From Pseudocitrobacter faecalis (GTDB taxonomy: Bacteria; Pseudomonadota; Gammaproteobacteria; Enterobacterales; Enterobacteriaceae): DNA of 64,000 nt. The position numbers and the translations under genes were made by a program. The stretch is from the NCBI GenBank assembly GCA_003315335.1, contig QNRL01000001.1:310001-374000 (forward strand), written 5' to 3'. This document shows positions 1 to 7,772 of this stretch, piece by piece (position 1 is the first letter of the stretch; the number at the start of each line of letters is the position of its first letter). Under the pieces are notes generated by a model, which had not been told where the DNA came from, did not search any database, and worked only from the letters and a program-made list of their open reading frames with translations.

Positions 1-219
1 GGCGACAATGTTATCTGCCGGGTGGCACTGTTCGCCGGGCTGCACCAGAACGGCGAGCTGCTGATTAAAAGCCGGGGTACGGCACGTTGTAGCGATGGAA
101 CGCGTTTCCCGATGCCAGAGATTAGCTGCAAAGCGGACAGCTTTGATGTGGCCGCCTGTATCGCGCGTTATAGCGCGGACAAAGTTGTGCCTGTCACCTT
201 TAAGAAAACCGGAGCCTGA
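1..219 (+). CDS. srfA: SrfA, C-terminal end (partial)
   Basis: An open frame runs in from the left edge and stops 2 bases before srfB, so this is the last 72 residues of a longer protein whose start lies outside the window. The fragment contains several cysteines and no motif that I can assign. The assignment to SrfA rests on position: it sits directly upstream of, and in tight operon spacing with, srfB and srfC, as in the Salmonella srfABC operon. The internal GTG at base 22 is not a real start because the frame is open upstream of it. Its biochemical role is not established. Confidence 0.7.
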   Translation, partial: GDNVICRVALFAGLHQNGELLIKSRGTARCSDGTRFPMPEISCKADSFDVAACIARYSADKVVPVTFKKTGA

Positions 220-221
220 CG

Positions 222-3191
222 ATGCTGGTCACTCTTTGCGACTATAAACAAAGCGTTACGCTGATTGCCGACAGCGGCGTGCAGTTTCTTGATTTTGGCT
301 TAACGCCGCAAAGCTCGCCGGGTGTCGGCCGCTTTGTGCGTAAAACCGCCAATGGCCCGTTGCTGCGATTGAACTGGGATGCCGCCCATCTGCGCTATAC
401 GCTGGCGGGTGATGCCCTGCATCAACCCGAAGTGGTTAAACCGGAGAGCACACTGGATTTACACCACTCGTTAGACCTGCTGAATGGCGTATGGCTGCCC
501 CTGGCTTTTTTACGTTTTAACCCGCCACGCACCTTCGTTGAGGGGCCAGACAACTGGGCTCGCGTGCAAATTCGCAAGCTTGCGACGCCCGATAGCGCCG
601 GTAATAGCCATCGCGTGACGTTAGCTTTCGATACCCAGACGTGCAGCCACGACGCTGCGGCACTCGCGCCAGTAGAGAACGACGTACTGAACGGCACGCG
701 CTTTGCGCTGGCCTGGCAGGATGACGAACTGGCCGATTTTCTCGATCAGACGTGGATCGATGGCTGGCTGCGCGAGGCCTTTATTCAGGCGATCAATCAG
801 CATGAAGCACGCAGTGAGCAGGATCTGGCGCAAGCCATGCGATTGTTTGAATATCAGGGACACTGGTTGAATATTGTCGCGATGCTCGGCGAACAACTGG
901 TCGTGCCGGAGGTCAAGTTAGTCACCACGACACTTAGCACCCCTGCTATTCCTGTTGATCTGATTCTGGATGTCGGCAATACGCACACCTGCGGTGTACT
1001 GATTGAAGATCATGGCGATGCCAATGATGGACTGCGGCAGACAGCTGAAGTTCAGGTACGCTCGCTGAGTCAGCCGCAATTCTTGAATGCACCGATGTTT
1101 ACCAGCCGGGTGGAGTTTGCGCAAACGCGGTTTGGCAAACAACACTTTTCCGTTGAAAGCGGCCGTGAAAACGCATTTATCTGGCCATCATTAGTTCGCG
1201 TTGGTGATGAAGCACGCATGCTGGCGATGCAGCGTAGCGGAACAGAAGGCTACAGCGGGATTTCCAGCCCCCGGCGTTATCTTTGGGATGAAACGCCAAC
1301 CGTACACAGCTGGCGCTTCAGTCAGTTAAACGCTAAATCACAACGTGAACCGCTGGCGACTGCCTTCCCGCTGATGAATTTGCTGAACGACGACGGCGAA
1401 CCGCTGTTCAACCTACCTCGGGATGAACGGATGCCCGTATTTACGCCGCATTACAGCCGCAGCACGCTGATGACGCATATGTTGTGTGAATTACTGGCGC
1501 AGTCGTTGGGGCAAATCAATAGCGTCGCCACCCGGCTACGCCTCGGCTTTCCGGCATCGCCCCGCCAGTTGCGAACCCTGATCCTTACCCTGCCTTCGGC
1601 GATGCCAAAGCAGGAGCGTGAAATCTTCCGCCGCAGGATGTCTGACGCGCTGGCGCTGGTGTGGAAAGCGTTAGGCTGGCATCCGCAGAATGATGAGTTT
1701 GATGCTCGCCAGTGCCGGGTACCGTTGCCGCAGATTCAAATGGCGTGGGATGAAGCCAGCTGCGGCCAGCTGGTTTGGCTGTACAACGAAGCGATTGCCC
1801 ATTATTCCGGGCAAACGGAGGCGCTGTTTGCTGCGCTCGCCCGTCCGGATCGCCCTGAAGATCCTGAGATTGCGCGCGAGCGCACGCTACGCGTCGCTTC
1901 GATTGATTTGGGCGGGGGAACCACCGACTTGGCCATTACCCAGTACCAACTGGATGATGGTTCGGCCGGCAACGTCAAGATTACGCCTCGGTTGCTGTTT
2001 CGCGAAGGCTTCAAAGTGGCAGGCGACGACGTCCTGCTGGACATCATTCAGCGTTGCGTCCTCCCTGCGTTGCAAATGCATCTGCAACACGCAGGCGTGA
2101 ATGATGCCGCCGCGCTAATGGCGACACTTTTTGGCGATTCAGGACGTCTGGATGCGCTGGCTGTCCTGCGCCAGCAGACCACGCTGCAACTGTTTATCCC
2201 CATCGGGCATGCCATTCTCGCCGCATGGGAGCAGAGCGATAGCGCCGATCCGTTAGCCGGACTGCACGCCACCTTTGGCGAATTGCTCGACCAACCGCTC
2301 ACCCGCAATGTGTTGAATTACATCAATCAGGCCGTAGAGCACGCATTACCCGCTGAAAGTAAAGCCTTTGATGTGATGTCAGTACCGCTGGCGGTAACGT
2401 TCCGCGATCTGCACGAGGCCATGCTTGCAGGGGAGTTTACCCTCGCCTCGCCGCTGCACGCCCTGTGTGAAGCCATCACCCACTATACCTGCGATGTCCT
2501 GCTCATTACCGGGCGACCGGGGTGTCTGCCCGGTGTACAAGCGCTGATTCGCTATTTACAGCCGGTGCCGGTTAGCCGCATGGTTTGGCTCGACCGTTAC
2601 CCGGTTCATGAATGGTATCCCTTTAACCAACAGGGACGCATTGGCAATCCTAAATCCACCGCCGCGGTGGGTGCGATGCTGTGCAGCCTGGCGCTCGATT
2701 TACGCCTGCCGCACTTTAACTTTAAAGCGGCAGATATCGGGGCCTATTCCACCGTCCGCTATCTTGGCGTACTGGATAAAACGGTGAATACCCTGCGCGA
2801 TGAGAATATCTGGTATCGGGAACTGGATCTCGACAAGCCTGGCGCGACGCTTGATGCGCGTCTTCATTTCCCGCTGCGCGGCAGCGTTACGCTGGGCTTT
2901 CGCCAGCTTGCCAACGCACGCTGGCCTGCTACCCCGTTGTATACCCTGAGCATCAACTCGCCGGAGCTTGCGAAAACCATCGCCGGTGATGGCGTATTAC
3001 ACGTGCGGCTGACGCTTCAGGGAGGCACGGCTACGCAAGGCGCTCTCTCATTTAGCCTGAGCGATGCCTGGCTTGCCGACGGCACGCCGGTATCACCTGA
3101 GGCTCTGACGTTGAAACTTAATACCCTGGCCGACCGCCGACATCGCGGGAGCCATTACTGGATCGATAGCGGGAGCGTGTACTTAGCATGA
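222..3191 (+). CDS. srfB: SrfB, virulence-factor family protein with actin/Hsp70-like ATPase motifs
   Basis: This 989-residue protein belongs to the SrfB family, named in Salmonella as an SsrB-regulated factor; its molecular role is not settled. Two phosphate-loop-like motifs of the actin/Hsp70/sugar-kinase fold are visible. One is DVGNTHTCG at about residue 250. The other is IDLGGGTTDLAIT at about residue 561, the classic second phosphate loop. A C-terminal GRIGNPKSTAAVGA stretch near residue 805 resembles the adenosine-binding end of that fold. I infer ATP binding, and perhaps filament or chaperone-like behaviour. The gene starts 2 bases after srfA and its stop overlaps the srfC start by 4 bases (ATGA), so the three are almost certainly co-translated. 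There is no signal peptide or membrane segment. Confidence 0.88.
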   Translation: MLVTLCDYKQSVTLIADSGVQFLDFGLTPQSSPGVGRFVRKTANGPLLRLNWDAAHLRYTLAGDALHQPEVVKPESTLDLHHSLDLLNGVWLPLAFLRFNPPRTFVEGPDNWARVQIRKLATPDSAGNSHRVTLAFDTQTCSHDAAALAPVENDVLNGTRFALAWQDDELADFLDQTWIDGWLREAFIQAINQHEARSEQDLAQAMRLFEYQGHWLNIVAMLGEQLVVPEVKLVTTTLSTPAIPVDLILDVGNTHTCGVLIEDHGDANDGLRQTAEVQVRSLSQPQFLNAPMFTSRVEFAQTRFGKQHFSVESGRENAFIWPSLVRVGDEARMLAMQRSGTEGYSGISSPRRYLWDETPTVHSWRFSQLNAKSQREPLATAFPLMNLLNDDGEPLFNLPRDERMPVFTPHYSRSTLMTHMLCELLAQSLGQINSVATRLRLGFPASPRQLRTLILTLPSAMPKQEREIFRRRMSDALALVWKALGWHPQNDEFDARQCRVPLPQIQMAWDEASCGQLVWLYNEAIAHYSGQTEALFAALARPDRPEDPEIARERTLRVASIDLGGGTTDLAITQYQLDDGSAGNVKITPRLLFREGFKVAGDDVLLDIIQRCVLPALQMHLQHAGVNDAAALMATLFGDSGRLDALAVLRQQTTLQLFIPIGHAILAAWEQSDSADPLAGLHATFGELLDQPLTRNVLNYINQAVEHALPAESKAFDVMSVPLAVTFRDLHEAMLAGEFTLASPLHALCEAITHYTCDVLLITGRPGCLPGVQALIRYLQPVPVSRMVWLDRYPVHEWYPFNQQGRIGNPKSTAAVGAMLCSLALDLRLPHFNFKAADIGAYSTVRYLGVLDKTVNTLRDENIWYRELDLDKPGATLDARLHFPLRGSVTLGFRQLANARWPATPLYTLSINSPELAKTIAGDGVLHVRLTLQGGTATQGALSFSLSDAWLADGTPVSPEALTLKLNTLADRRHRGSHYWIDSGSVYLA

Positions 3192-5299
3192 ATACAGAAC
3201 AGGCGGTAATGGCATGGATTTCCACGACGCGCAAAAAGGCTCCCGGTCTGGACATGGAAGCGGATGCATTGTTGATTCATCTGCTGGGGCTTAGCGCACA
3301 AAAGCATGCGCTGGAGACAGCCCGGCAGCAACATGGCACACTGGCGTTGTTCGGTCATTCACAGGTATCCAAAGCCTGGCTGTTGAACGCCCTGTGCGGC
3401 GATGGTGATGGTCGCTTGCCGATAACACTGGGCGAGAAACGCCTCGACTACTTCAACCACATGAATCCGGGTCATCAACATTGCCAGATGGCGCTGCGTT
3501 TTACGCATGATAATCCCTCTCCCGACGATGCTTTTCCGCTGCGTTTGCGCATACTGCGGGAGGCACAACTGGCGCAGGTACTTATTGCCCATGCCGAAAG
3601 CCATCCCTTACGGGCAGAGACGTTTCGCCAGCGTCTGGCCTTACTGCAAAACCTGCGCCAGCCGCAGATGACCGCTGCGGTTAGCGCTGAAGAAATTGTA
3701 AGTGCGGTACGTTACTGGCAGTCGCTGGTGCCCGCCGCGCAGCAGGAGGTTACCGATAGCGAGTGGTATAGTTTTGTCGAACTGCTGCCGTCACTGGATC
3801 CTAACGCCAGAACTCGCGCGTGGTCACTGCTGTGGGGGGATCGTCCTGAGCTTACGCATCAGTGGCAAACGCTGTCACATGCCTTGCATTTATTGGGTCA
3901 CGCGGACGAAATTTTTGCACCGCTAAGTCTGCTGGTCGATACGTTCTTGCTGCCAGCAGAAGGCTTTTTATTCGTTGGAAACGAAGACGATCCCTCGGTT
4001 CTTGTACAACTACCCGGCCCACAAACCATCAATCTTTCTCGTGCTACGCTGGCGCTCCTGACCTTCGAGTTGGTTTTATCCAGCCCATCCGGGGTGCTAG
4101 GCGATGTCGATATCCTCGATATACCTGTACCGCCGTTCGACGAGTCAGGCACATTGCAGGCCAGCAAGTGTCGCTGGTTGATTGAAGCCTATCGCCAACA
4201 AAGGCAGCCTGATGTGTTGGTCATCTGTCACGCTACCCGCCAGCGAAGCGCCATCCCGCGTATTGCCAGAGACCTGAGCCAGTGGATCGAGGCGACTCAG
4301 CCACAACAGGACAGCGGCATGCCGGGGCTGGTATGGGCCATCACCCCTCAAGATGACCGTGACGCGCATACTGTGCAGCATGATGAAGCTATTCAGCATT
4401 TAGTGGGTAAACCAGGCCAGCGCTGGGGTACGTTACACGCCTTTGACAGCAATAGTCTGGCGCGCCTGATTGAATGGCTTGCACGCGCCACGTCAACGGC
4501 AACGCGAAAGCAGCGCTTTGATACATTGGCCTTACAACACCAGCAAGCGATCCAACTGCTGATTAGCCCAATCGTAAACGGGCCGAAATATCATTCGGTA
4601 CAAAGCGAATCACTGATCCGCGCGCTTCAACGCCAGGCGGCGCATCATGGCGAATTGCTGGAGGGGTTACTCCCTTCTCTCGAACATTTCGCTGGCATTG
4701 GTGAAGTACAGCATTCCCGTGAAGCCCGCGTTACCTCTCAGATCCATGTCGATGTCGATCTGTTTGCCCCCCCTGAATCGCGGACATTGCCACAGCAGCG
4801 AACGCACGACGTTGGCATACAGGCTTATCGTGTGTGGTGCCAGCATCTTCGCCACTGGAGCCGTCAGCCAGCCAGTGCTTCGAGGCTGGGATTATCCTCA
4901 AAAACCCTGCAACAGCTTTGCGATACGCTGATCGCCATCAGTCACTCACTCAGTCTGGTAGAGCGATTACGCCTCGCGGCCACTCAGCATCAGGCGAGCC
5001 CTGCGCAGCTTCGCGCCATGATAGGCAATTTTATCTGCTGGCTCGGTTATAACGAACTCAACCCCAGCGAAAGACCCGCCAGCCGGGTGGCTATCGGTCA
5101 CGCCATTTTTGCCAACCCGCCTGCCCGTACTTTGCAGCGCCTGACACAGCTCGACGAGAAACCTGTACACGCCGCCAGCCGCTACGTTTACGACTGGCTG
5201 GTGGCGCTTTACACCCGCGCGGGTGAATGTCGGAACGATATTTTTGACGTCCCTTCCGCCGAGCGGGTGGCGCTGCAGCAGATTCTTCAGGCGGAATGA
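3188..5299 (+). CDS. srfC: SrfC, virulence-factor family protein, degenerate dynamin-like GTPase
   Basis: This 703-residue protein is the last gene of srfABC and overlaps srfB by 4 bases. Near the N-terminus LALFGHSQVSKAWLLNAL (about residues 53-70) has the spacing of a P-loop (G-x4-GK-S/T). It reads GHSQVSKA instead, so the second glycine is replaced by Ser and the last position is Ala. A later strand, DVDILDIPVPPF (about residues 305-317), resembles a G3 switch without the usual DxxG. Together these suggest a large GTPase of dynamin type with an altered nucleotide site; this is inference. The C-terminal half is rich in Gln, His and Leu and may form helical bundles. It converges with the hydrolase at 5338, with 38 bases between the stops and no clear terminator. 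Confidence 0.85.
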   Translation: MNTEQAVMAWISTTRKKAPGLDMEADALLIHLLGLSAQKHALETARQQHGTLALFGHSQVSKAWLLNALCGDGDGRLPITLGEKRLDYFNHMNPGHQHCQMALRFTHDNPSPDDAFPLRLRILREAQLAQVLIAHAESHPLRAETFRQRLALLQNLRQPQMTAAVSAEEIVSAVRYWQSLVPAAQQEVTDSEWYSFVELLPSLDPNARTRAWSLLWGDRPELTHQWQTLSHALHLLGHADEIFAPLSLLVDTFLLPAEGFLFVGNEDDPSVLVQLPGPQTINLSRATLALLTFELVLSSPSGVLGDVDILDIPVPPFDESGTLQASKCRWLIEAYRQQRQPDVLVICHATRQRSAIPRIARDLSQWIEATQPQQDSGMPGLVWAITPQDDRDAHTVQHDEAIQHLVGKPGQRWGTLHAFDSNSLARLIEWLARATSTATRKQRFDTLALQHQQAIQLLISPIVNGPKYHSVQSESLIRALQRQAAHHGELLEGLLPSLEHFAGIGEVQHSREARVTSQIHVDVDLFAPPESRTLPQQRTHDVGIQAYRVWCQHLRHWSRQPASASRLGLSSKTLQQLCDTLIAISHSLSLVERLRLAATQHQASPAQLRAMIGNFICWLGYNELNPSERPASRVAIGHAIFANPPARTLQRLTQLDEKPVHAASRYVYDWLVALYTRAGECRNDIFDVPSAERVALQQILQAE

Positions 5300-5337
5300 A
5301 CCCTTTTTTTAGAGAGAAAACGTGTTGCCGAGTCTGC

Positions 5338-6126
5338 TCACACGCCGACCAACATGGCGTGTTTGTTCCGGGTTCCTGAGAAGATGGCATCCAGCGATTT
5401 CGCCAACTGGGACGGATTTTCCCAGGACATACAGTGCCCGGCATCAGAAATAATGCGCAAGGGTATACCCGCGGCGGCCACTTCATCCGCATCCGAAGCG
5501 GGAAGTGAATACGCACCGTAAATCAGCGCTTTTTCACACCTCAGCGCCAGGAAACGTGACATCCAGTCTGGCGATACGCCGTCGACCAGACTCTTCGCGG
5601 CACGCCACAATGCCCAGGGTGCCGTATTCTGCACACACCCCTTCCACGGTGTCGTTTCCGCCGCGATTAGCTGGGCAAAACCGCTGGCAATAAATTCCGA
5701 TTCTGTTTGTGCAGCAATCTTGCGGCTGAACATACCGCCACCGGGATAAAAATTGGGTTCGGAAACCGCGAGAGTGCGCACACGATGCCCCAGGAGATGC
5801 GCTGCTTCAATGGCGATGCTACCTCCCATGCTGTGACCATACAGATAGCAGGCATCAATGTGCAGACCGGTAAGAAGCTCCGCGACGACCTGAGCCTGCG
5901 CGCTGACGGTGAACGAGTAATCGGCAGGTTTATCACTGTAACCACTACCGGGGAGATCAATCAGCAACGCCCGACGGTTACGGAAGGCGTCGTCAGCAAC
6001 AATGCGGGGGTATTCGTAAGAAGAAGCGCAGCCGAGGCCGTGAATAAAAACAACAGGGATGCCCTGACCCGGTAAGTCATGAAAGCGTACCGTGGCACCG
6101 GCAATCATCGAGTTAAAATGCTTCAT
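5338..6126 (-). CDS. alpha/beta hydrolase
   Basis: This 262-residue alpha/beta-hydrolase-fold protein has an oxyanion-hole motif HGLG at about residues 29-32. The nucleophile elbow is GHSMGG with Ser99, and a late DAGHCMSW supplies the catalytic His. Substrate unknown; esterase or small-molecule hydrolase is the safest call. I chose the ATG at 6126 because AGGAG lies 7 bases upstream; the in-frame ATG at 6171 would begin inside a long inverted repeat. That repeat (6128-6183) ends one base before the start codon and buries the ribosome binding site in one arm, so translation is probably controlled by RNA structure or by transcription from ortT upstream. There is no signal peptide. Confidence 0.8.
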   Translation of the reverse strand: MKHFNSMIAGATVRFHDLPGQGIPVVFIHGLGCASSYEYPRIVADDAFRNRRALLIDLPGSGYSDKPADYSFTVSAQAQVVAELLTGLHIDACYLYGHSMGGSIAIEAAHLLGHRVRTLAVSEPNFYPGGGMFSRKIAAQTESEFIASGFAQLIAAETTPWKGCVQNTAPWALWRAAKSLVDGVSPDWMSRFLALRCEKALIYGAYSLPASDADEVAAAGIPLRIISDAGHCMSWENPSQLAKSLDAIFSGTRNKHAMLVGV

Positions 6127-6127
6127 A

Positions 6128-6183
6128 GGTAATCTCCTGATGAATGACTGTATTTTTATACAGTCATTCATCAGGAGATTACC
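6128..6183. repeat. perfect 26-bp inverted repeat with 4-nt loop over a ribosome binding site
   Basis: Positions 6128-6153 and 6158-6183 are exact reverse complements around TTTT. On the minus strand the arm nearer the hydrolase gene contains AGGAG and ends one base before its ATG. A transcript would form a 26-bp hairpin that hides the Shine-Dalgarno sequence. There is no T-run after the stem on either strand, so it is not a normal terminator. Arms this long and perfect are unusual outside mobile elements or protein-binding sites. Confidence 0.95.
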
Positions 6184-6199
6184 AGCGAATTGTCCGAAA

Positions 6200-6373
6200 T
6201 CAGAACAGTGAAAGCATCAGGGCTACGGGAAAACTGAACGGCCAGGTCGCGCCGATCAAAACGGTCGCCATCAGGCGAACGGTGGGGGTTTCTTTGGTCA
6301 GGAACCAGGTGATAAAAGCACATAGCGTCGCCATCACGGCGTAGAAAATCAGCATATTCTGGTACAGCGTCAT
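6200..6373 (-). CDS. ortT: OrtT/GhoT-family small membrane toxin
   Basis: This 57-residue protein has the architecture of E. coli OrtT (YdcX) and GhoT: two hydrophobic segments joined by a short charged linker (TKETPTVR) and a conserved C-terminal half containing GATWPFSFPVAL, ending in SLF. OrtT and GhoT are inner-membrane peptides that damage the membrane and lower ATP when overproduced. OrtT has no cognate antitoxin, whereas GhoT is controlled by the endoribonuclease GhoS. I used the ATG giving exactly 57 residues; an ATG five codons upstream is possible, and neither has a strong Shine-Dalgarno. In E. coli ortT lies next to yncL, as here. A perfect FNR box lies 52 bases upstream. No GhoS-like gene is seen nearby. 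Confidence 0.85.
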   Translation of the reverse strand: MTLYQNMLIFYAVMATLCAFITWFLTKETPTVRLMATVLIGATWPFSFPVALMLSLF

Positions 6374-6424
6374 CCAAATTGCCCGCATAATAAATTAACA
6401 ACCGCGCGCAATATGCTATTTTTT

Positions 6425-6438
6425 TTGATGTAGATCAA
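6425..6438. promoter_or_regulatory. FNR box between ortT and yncL
   Basis: TTGATGTAGATCAA matches the FNR consensus TTGAT-N4-ATCAA at all ten specified positions. It lies in the divergent region between ortT (minus) and yncL (plus), so it could control either. A TATTCA at 6465-6470 would suit the yncL side. Site matching only; occupancy is inferred. Confidence 0.65.
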
Positions 6439-6574
6439 GTTCGACTAACGGAGTACGAAAGGAGTATTCACCGTTTCGTTCCCCGCTTAATAATCATAAC
6501 CACCATTTAATAGTATTGCGAAACTGATAAATGCGAACTATAAATCCTCTGGTTAACTCACAAAGGGCATCATA

Positions 6575-6670
6575 ATGGACGTCTCAAGCAAAACCGTTGT
6601 CTTGATTAATGTCGTCGCAGCAGTGGGTCTGGCATCGTTGCTGCTCGCGCGCTTTAGCTGGCTCTCTTAA
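6575..6670 (+). CDS. yncL: YncL small inner-membrane protein
   Basis: This 31-residue protein begins MDVSSKTVVLINVVAAVGLA and ends RFSWLS. It aligns over its full length with what I recall of E. coli YncL (MNVSSRTVVLIN..., also 31 residues). It is a single hydrophobic helix with a short charged N-terminus, so a small single-pass membrane protein; its function is unknown. An AAGGG lies about 9 bases before the ATG. A strong terminator follows at 6683. The neighbour is ortT, as in E. coli. The gene is too short for most ORF cut-offs. Confidence 0.85.
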   Translation: MDVSSKTVVLINVVAAVGLASLLLARFSWLS

Positions 6671-6682
6671 GGTTTAGCGGCA

Positions 6683-6720
6683 AAAAATCAAAAGCAGTGT
6701 GCTGTCTGCTTTTGATTTTT
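6683..6720. terminator. bidirectional terminator between yncL and the small secreted-protein gene
   Basis: A perfect 15-bp stem (6683-6697 with 6706-6720) around an 8-base loop has A-rich and T-rich ends, so it can terminate yncL on the plus strand and the secreted-protein gene on the minus strand. Confidence 0.85.
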
Positions 6721-6725
6721 GCGAC

Positions 6726-6959
6726 TTAACGTCCTGAAAAGTCTGCGCGATATACGGTGTTTGACGCAGGTTCCAGTGCGCCATTATCCGGATTGTACTG
6801 CGGCAGAGGATTCACCTTTTCCATATCCCATGCGGAGGCGACGCATGCTGCTTCCGCGCCACCCTGTTGTGTACATTCCACCGCGCGTTGAGCGGAAACA
6901 TGGGTTCCGACACCGATAACTGCCATTAATGCAATGGCGCAAAATACCGTCTTATTCAT
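6726..6959 (-). CDS. small secreted protein of unknown function
   Basis: This 77-residue protein starts MNKTVFCAIALMAVIGVGTH, a clear signal peptide with a likely signal peptidase I cut after VSA (residues 21-23). The mature part is about 54 residues with two cysteines (in ECTQQ and EAACVASAW), which could form one disulfide in the periplasm. The remainder is rich in Asn, Pro and Ala. I do not recognise the family. It lies between the two OrtT/GhoT-family genes on the same strand and ends at the bidirectional terminator. Starting 15 codons upstream would put charged residues before the signal peptide, so the later ATG is preferred. Confidence 0.65.
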   Translation of the reverse strand: MNKTVFCAIALMAVIGVGTHVSAQRAVECTQQGGAEAACVASAWDMEKVNPLPQYNPDNGALEPASNTVYRADFSGR

Positions 6960-7038
6960 AACCAATTTCAATACCAAATTGAATAACGGCGCGGATCCTC
7001 GCACGTTGTTCCTGATATGTCAAAACGGCGGTTCAGGA

Positions 7039-7212
7039 TTAAAAGAGTGCAAACAGCAACGCCACGGGGAAGCTCAGCGGCCATGTAGCACCAATAAGTA
7101 GTGCGCAAATTAAACGTATCCCCGGCTTATCGCGGGCCAGATGCCAGGTAATCAGGCCACTTACGACGCCAATTATCAGATATATCACCATCATTTTTTC
7201 AAACATCGTCAT
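7039..7212 (-). CDS. second OrtT/GhoT-family small membrane protein
   Basis: Reading the minus strand by hand gives a 57-residue protein that begins MTMFEKMMVIYLIIGVVSGL and ends in a GATWPLSFPVALLFALF half. It has the same length, two-helix layout and C-terminal signature as the ortT product at 6200. It is therefore a paralogue, about 0.7 kb away on the same strand and too short for a 60-residue cut-off. GGAGG lies 11 bases before the ATG. The same Shine-Dalgarno is one base from another ATG, at 7222, that opens a 7-codon frame overlapping this start. No antitoxin gene is evident beside it. Whether it is OrtT-like or GhoT-like cannot be decided by eye. Confidence 0.82.
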   Translation of the reverse strand: MTMFEKMMVIYLIIGVVSGLITWHLARDKPGIRLICALLIGATWPLSFPVALLFALF

Positions 7213-7485
7213 TTTTGTTCATGCCTCCGTGCTGACCGTCGCGCGTACTATGCGTTATTCCTTTACCCTGCAACTCCCGGACGATCACAAAACGGTGACA
7301 CGCGCAATAACCAGGAAAAGTGCCTGTTTGATGTGCAATTAAAAGAGTCGCGGGAATGATACTTAAGCTAAATATGGACATCGCCGTCGTTTTCGTGGAG
7401 CATTCACCAAACTAATGAATTGCCGTAGAGCAAACCTGCCCCATCGCGTTACGAACTGGGTTTAATGAAGTCATGATGAGCATGA

Positions 7486-7719
7486 GCACTCGGTTATCTG
7501 CCAACCTGTGGAGCGTCGCTTCACGAACGCCTGGCGGAACCGGTTATTAACACGACAGATCAGCGCCGAATCAGGGAGAGAAGGCGGTTAAAATTAGCAT
7601 CCATCGTGTTATTGCTATTGATTGTAGTAGCGGGCGTTGCGGACCACTATCTGACCATCGCCACTGATAGCGAAAGCGCTACGGCGCATCATCAGTTGCA
7701 CGTCGATAACAGGGAATAA
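7486..7719 (+). pseudogene. possible decayed small membrane-protein frame
   Basis: A 77-codon open frame without an ATG contains an Arg-rich stretch (RRIRERRRLKLAS) followed by a hydrophobic helix (IVLLLLIVVAGVA) and a hydrophilic tail, ending 20 bases before a strong plus-strand terminator. The layout looks like the N-terminal anchor of a membrane protein, but there is no good start codon: only CTG at 7498 and GTG at 7606, although GGGAGAG lies at 7575. A decayed gene or an unannotated small gene with a rare start are both possible. The rest of 7213-7485 has no frame that I can support. Confidence 0.25.
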
Positions 7720-7738
7720 CCTGTCGCGCCATGATAAT

Positions 7739-7764
7739 GCCAGCCCCTGCGGGCTGGCTTTTTT
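7739..7764 (+). terminator. plus-strand terminator
   Basis: GCCAGCC and GGCTGGC around CCTGCG are followed by six T on the plus strand. There is no T-run on the minus strand, so it does not serve pcaC. It implies a plus-strand transcript from the 7.2-7.7 kb gap, where no intact gene is visible. Confidence 0.75.
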
Positions 7765-7772
7765 ACGCGCGC

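Noticed and set aside
7199-7222. Seven-codon leader peptide overlapping the second OrtT-like gene
   Set aside because: The GGAGG is only one base from this ATG, too close for good initiation, so it is not called as a gene.
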